A DNA stretch of 50,806 nt, from assembly GCA_024711005.1 (NCBI GenBank), contig JANJTQ010000256.1:1-50806 (forward strand), written 5' to 3'. Below the pieces are notes generated by a model that did no database searches, had not been told where the DNA came from, and worked only from the letters and a program-made list of their open reading frames with translations. The stretch is from Opitutaceae bacterium. Its GTDB lineage: Bacteria > Verrucomicrobiota > Verrucomicrobiia > Opitutales > Opitutaceae. The position numbers were made by a program, and so were the translations under genes. Below, in pieces: positions 49,452 to 50,806 of this stretch; the stretch's first letter is position 1, and each line of letters begins with the position of its first letter.

Positions 49452-49544
49452 GCGCACAACCGTGTTCCGATCAGAACAGACTTGTGCACATGTAATCGGG
49501 GGAAACCACTCTGGTGAGTGCACAACTTTGTTCCGGCCGTAACA
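49452..49544. repeat. Direct repeat pair GxGCACAAC..TGTTCCG..
   Basis: Two 27-base units, 49452-49478 and 49518-49544, share GCACAAC-nn-TGTTCCG-nn-C and a final ACA. They are 66 bp apart (start to start). They lie about 320 bp upstream of the YyaL-like start on the - strand and may be regulator sites or a repeat. No coding gene is visible here. Confidence 0.6.
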
Positions 49545-49613
49545 TTGTTGTCCACGGACGTCCTCTCACAGGCCCGTGGTCAGCCGGGTCGAACCCGTCC
49601 TTCGGTGCGTAAG

Positions 49614-49642
49614 AAAGCCGCGCCCTTTCGGGACGCGGCTTT
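49614..49642 (-). terminator. Terminator hairpin after the deoxyhypusine-synthase-like gene
   Basis: AAAGCCGCG (49614-49622) pairs with CGCGGCTTT (49634-49642), extended inward by CCC/GGG. The T-runs are part of the stem, so it can work on either strand. It is 44 bp after the stop of the - strand gene. Confidence 0.75.
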
Positions 49643-49686
49643 CGCTTGAAACACTACAAATAAAAACCCCTGAAGAACCGCTCCGC

Positions 49687-50739
49687 TTACTTCCCGAGCA
49701 CCCAAGAAAAAATCAACGGAGCCACGATGGTCGCGTCGCTTTCGACGATGAACTTCGGGGTCTTCTGGCCGAGCTTGCCCCAGGTGATCTTCTCGTTCGG
49801 CACCGCGCCGGAGTAGCTGCCGTAGGACGTGGTCGAGTCGCTGATCTGCGAAAAATAACCCCAGAGCGGCACGCTGGTGCGGCCGAGATCCTGGTGCAGC
49901 ATCGGCACGACGCAGATCGGGAAGTCGCCCGCGATACCGCCGCCGATCTGGAAGAAGCCGATCGATCCTTCGCCGTTTTTGAGCAGCTTGGCGGTCTTCG
50001 TATACCACTCGGCCAGCCAGGTCATGTATTCGATGCCGGTGCGGACCGTGTGGACGTTCTTAATTTCCCCGGTGATCACGCGGCCGGCATACATATTGCC
50101 CAGCGTCGCGTCTTCCCAACCGGGAACGATGATCGGGAGGTTCTTCTCGCAGGCGGCGAGCATCCACGAGTTCTTCGGGTCAATCTGGTACATCTTCTTC
50201 AGCTTACCCGAGCGGAGAATCTTATACATGAACTCATGCGGGAAGAAGCGCTGGCCGGCCTGGTCGGCGGCGACCCACTCCTCGGCGACAGCCGCCTCGA
50301 TGCGACGCATCGCCTCGCCTTCGGGAATGCAGGTGTCGGTCACGCGGTTCATGTGGCGGTCGAGCAACGCTTGCTCGTCGGCGGCCGTGAGATCGCGATA
50401 GCCGGGGACACGCTCGTAGTAGTCGTGGGCGACGAGGTTGAAGATGTCCTCTTCGAGATTCGCACCGGTGCAGACGATCGCGTGGACCTTGTCGGCGCGG
50501 ATCATCTCGGCGAGCGTCAGGCCGAGTTCGGCGGTGGACATCGCGCCGGCGATGGTGACGAGCATCTTGCCGCCGGCCTTGAGGTGGTCCTCGTAGCCCT
50601 TGGCGGAATCGAGCAGCGCGGCCGCGTTAAAATGGCGGTAATTGTGCGCGATGAACTGGGAGATCGGGCCCTTCTTGGCCGCGAGCTTGGCGTTGATATC
50701 CTCGGGGCGCTTGGTCTGGCGTTTTGCTTTGGCTTTCAT
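49687..50739 (-). CDS. Deoxyhypusine synthase-family protein
   Basis: A 350-aa NAD-dependent enzyme of the deoxyhypusine synthase fold. The start at 50739 (M-K-A-K-A-K-R-Q) gives the usual basic N-terminus. Family blocks include T-I-A-G-A-M-S-T-A-E-L-G, C-T-G-A-N-L-E-E-D, the G-G-G-I-A-G-D-F stretch, and near the end N-E-K-I-T-W-G-K, where the Lys corresponds to the one that carries the aminobutyl group. In bacteria such proteins probably make homospermidine or modify another amine, since eIF5A is absent; the exact reaction is not known from sequence. Confidence 0.92.
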   Translation of the reverse strand: MKAKAKRQTKRPEDINAKLAAKKGPISQFIAHNYRHFNAAALLDSAKGYEDHLKAGGKMLVTIAGAMSTAELGLTLAEMIRADKVHAIVCTGANLEEDIFNLVAHDYYERVPGYRDLTAADEQALLDRHMNRVTDTCIPEGEAMRRIEAAVAEEWVAADQAGQRFFPHEFMYKILRSGKLKKMYQIDPKNSWMLAACEKNLPIIVPGWEDATLGNMYAGRVITGEIKNVHTVRTGIEYMTWLAEWYTKTAKLLKNGEGSIGFFQIGGGIAGDFPICVVPMLHQDLGRTSVPLWGYFSQISDSTTSYGSYSGAVPNEKITWGKLGQKTPKFIVESDATIVAPLIFSWVLGK

Positions 50740-50806
50740 GGGTTCGATAAAAATGATTGCGGTGAGCAAAGCCCCCGGCCCGCCCACGCCAACACAAAAC
50801 CCGCGA

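Noticed and set aside
49560-49612. Possible tRNA T-arm-like sequence (GGGTCGAACCCG)
   Set aside because: No acceptor stem, D-arm or anticodon arm can be built around it.

Overview
The window looks like part of a Verrucomicrobiota chromosome, most likely an Opitutaceae or Opitutales relative. This is inferred from the mix of traits: high G+C, PEP-CTERM proteins with short Arg-rich tails, a Verru_Chthon-type pilin-like giant protein, H-X9-DG pseudopilins, several LacI-type regulators beside glycan-degrading genes, few recognisable Shine-Dalgarno sites, and many palindromic intergenic repeats. No rRNA, tRNA, CRISPR array, transposase or phage gene was recognised.

Layout. (1) 1-4183: end of an upstream gene, a 1107-aa pilin-like surface protein and a small secreted partner. 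(2) 4229-15060, all on +: a carbohydrate utilisation locus with GH16, GH28, a large agarase-like (GH50-type) enzyme with a CBM9-like tail, an SGNH esterase, a BNR_4 propeller resembling PL24/PL25 lyases, a heparinase II/III-type lyase, and a PEP-CTERM protein ending at a clear terminator. There is no SusC/SusD pair. (3) 15168-19794, on -: a methyltransferase with a highly structured leader, a multidomain GH16 with a C-terminal DNRLRE (CBM96-like) module, and a LacI-type regulator. (4) 20098-23896: an SDR, an enolase-superfamily acid-sugar dehydratase and an RraA-like aldolase on -, with a divergent AraC regulator. (5) 23986-34529, on +: a second glycan locus headed by a LacI-type gene that is flanked by two perfect 18-bp inverted copies of a probable operator. 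It continues with a pseudopilin, a CBM plus polysaccharide-deacetylase-like protein, a beta-helix protein, a PEP-CTERM protein, a second beta-helix protein, a GH29 fucosidase and a 2-hydroxyacid dehydrogenase. (6) 34642-38897: two translationally coupled helical-repeat proteins. (7) 38937-50739: mixed housekeeping and signalling genes: a sialate O-acetylesterase-like enzyme, lysA, an EamA transporter, a LEA14-like lipoprotein, slyX, two response regulators, an XRE regulator, a YyaL-type thioredoxin-domain protein and a deoxyhypusine-synthase-like protein.

How it works together (inference). Secreted GH16, GH50-like, PL25-like and beta-helix enzymes would open complex, probably algal or plant, polysaccharides outside the cytoplasm. 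Enzymes without signal peptides (GH28, heparinase II/III-like, GH29) would finish oligosaccharides inside. The SDR, dehydratase, RraA and 2-hydroxyacid dehydrogenase could handle acid sugars. Each of the two + strand loci includes a PEP-CTERM beta-strand protein, which suggests a surface or matrix component made together with the enzymes.

The most interesting non-coding signals are the paired LacI operators (23913-23930 and 25059-25076), a multibranched fold upstream of the methyltransferase (15894-16010), a decayed PEP-CTERM tail (19891-19949), and a palindromic repeat that appears to have inserted in frame inside the YyaL gene (48107-48125).
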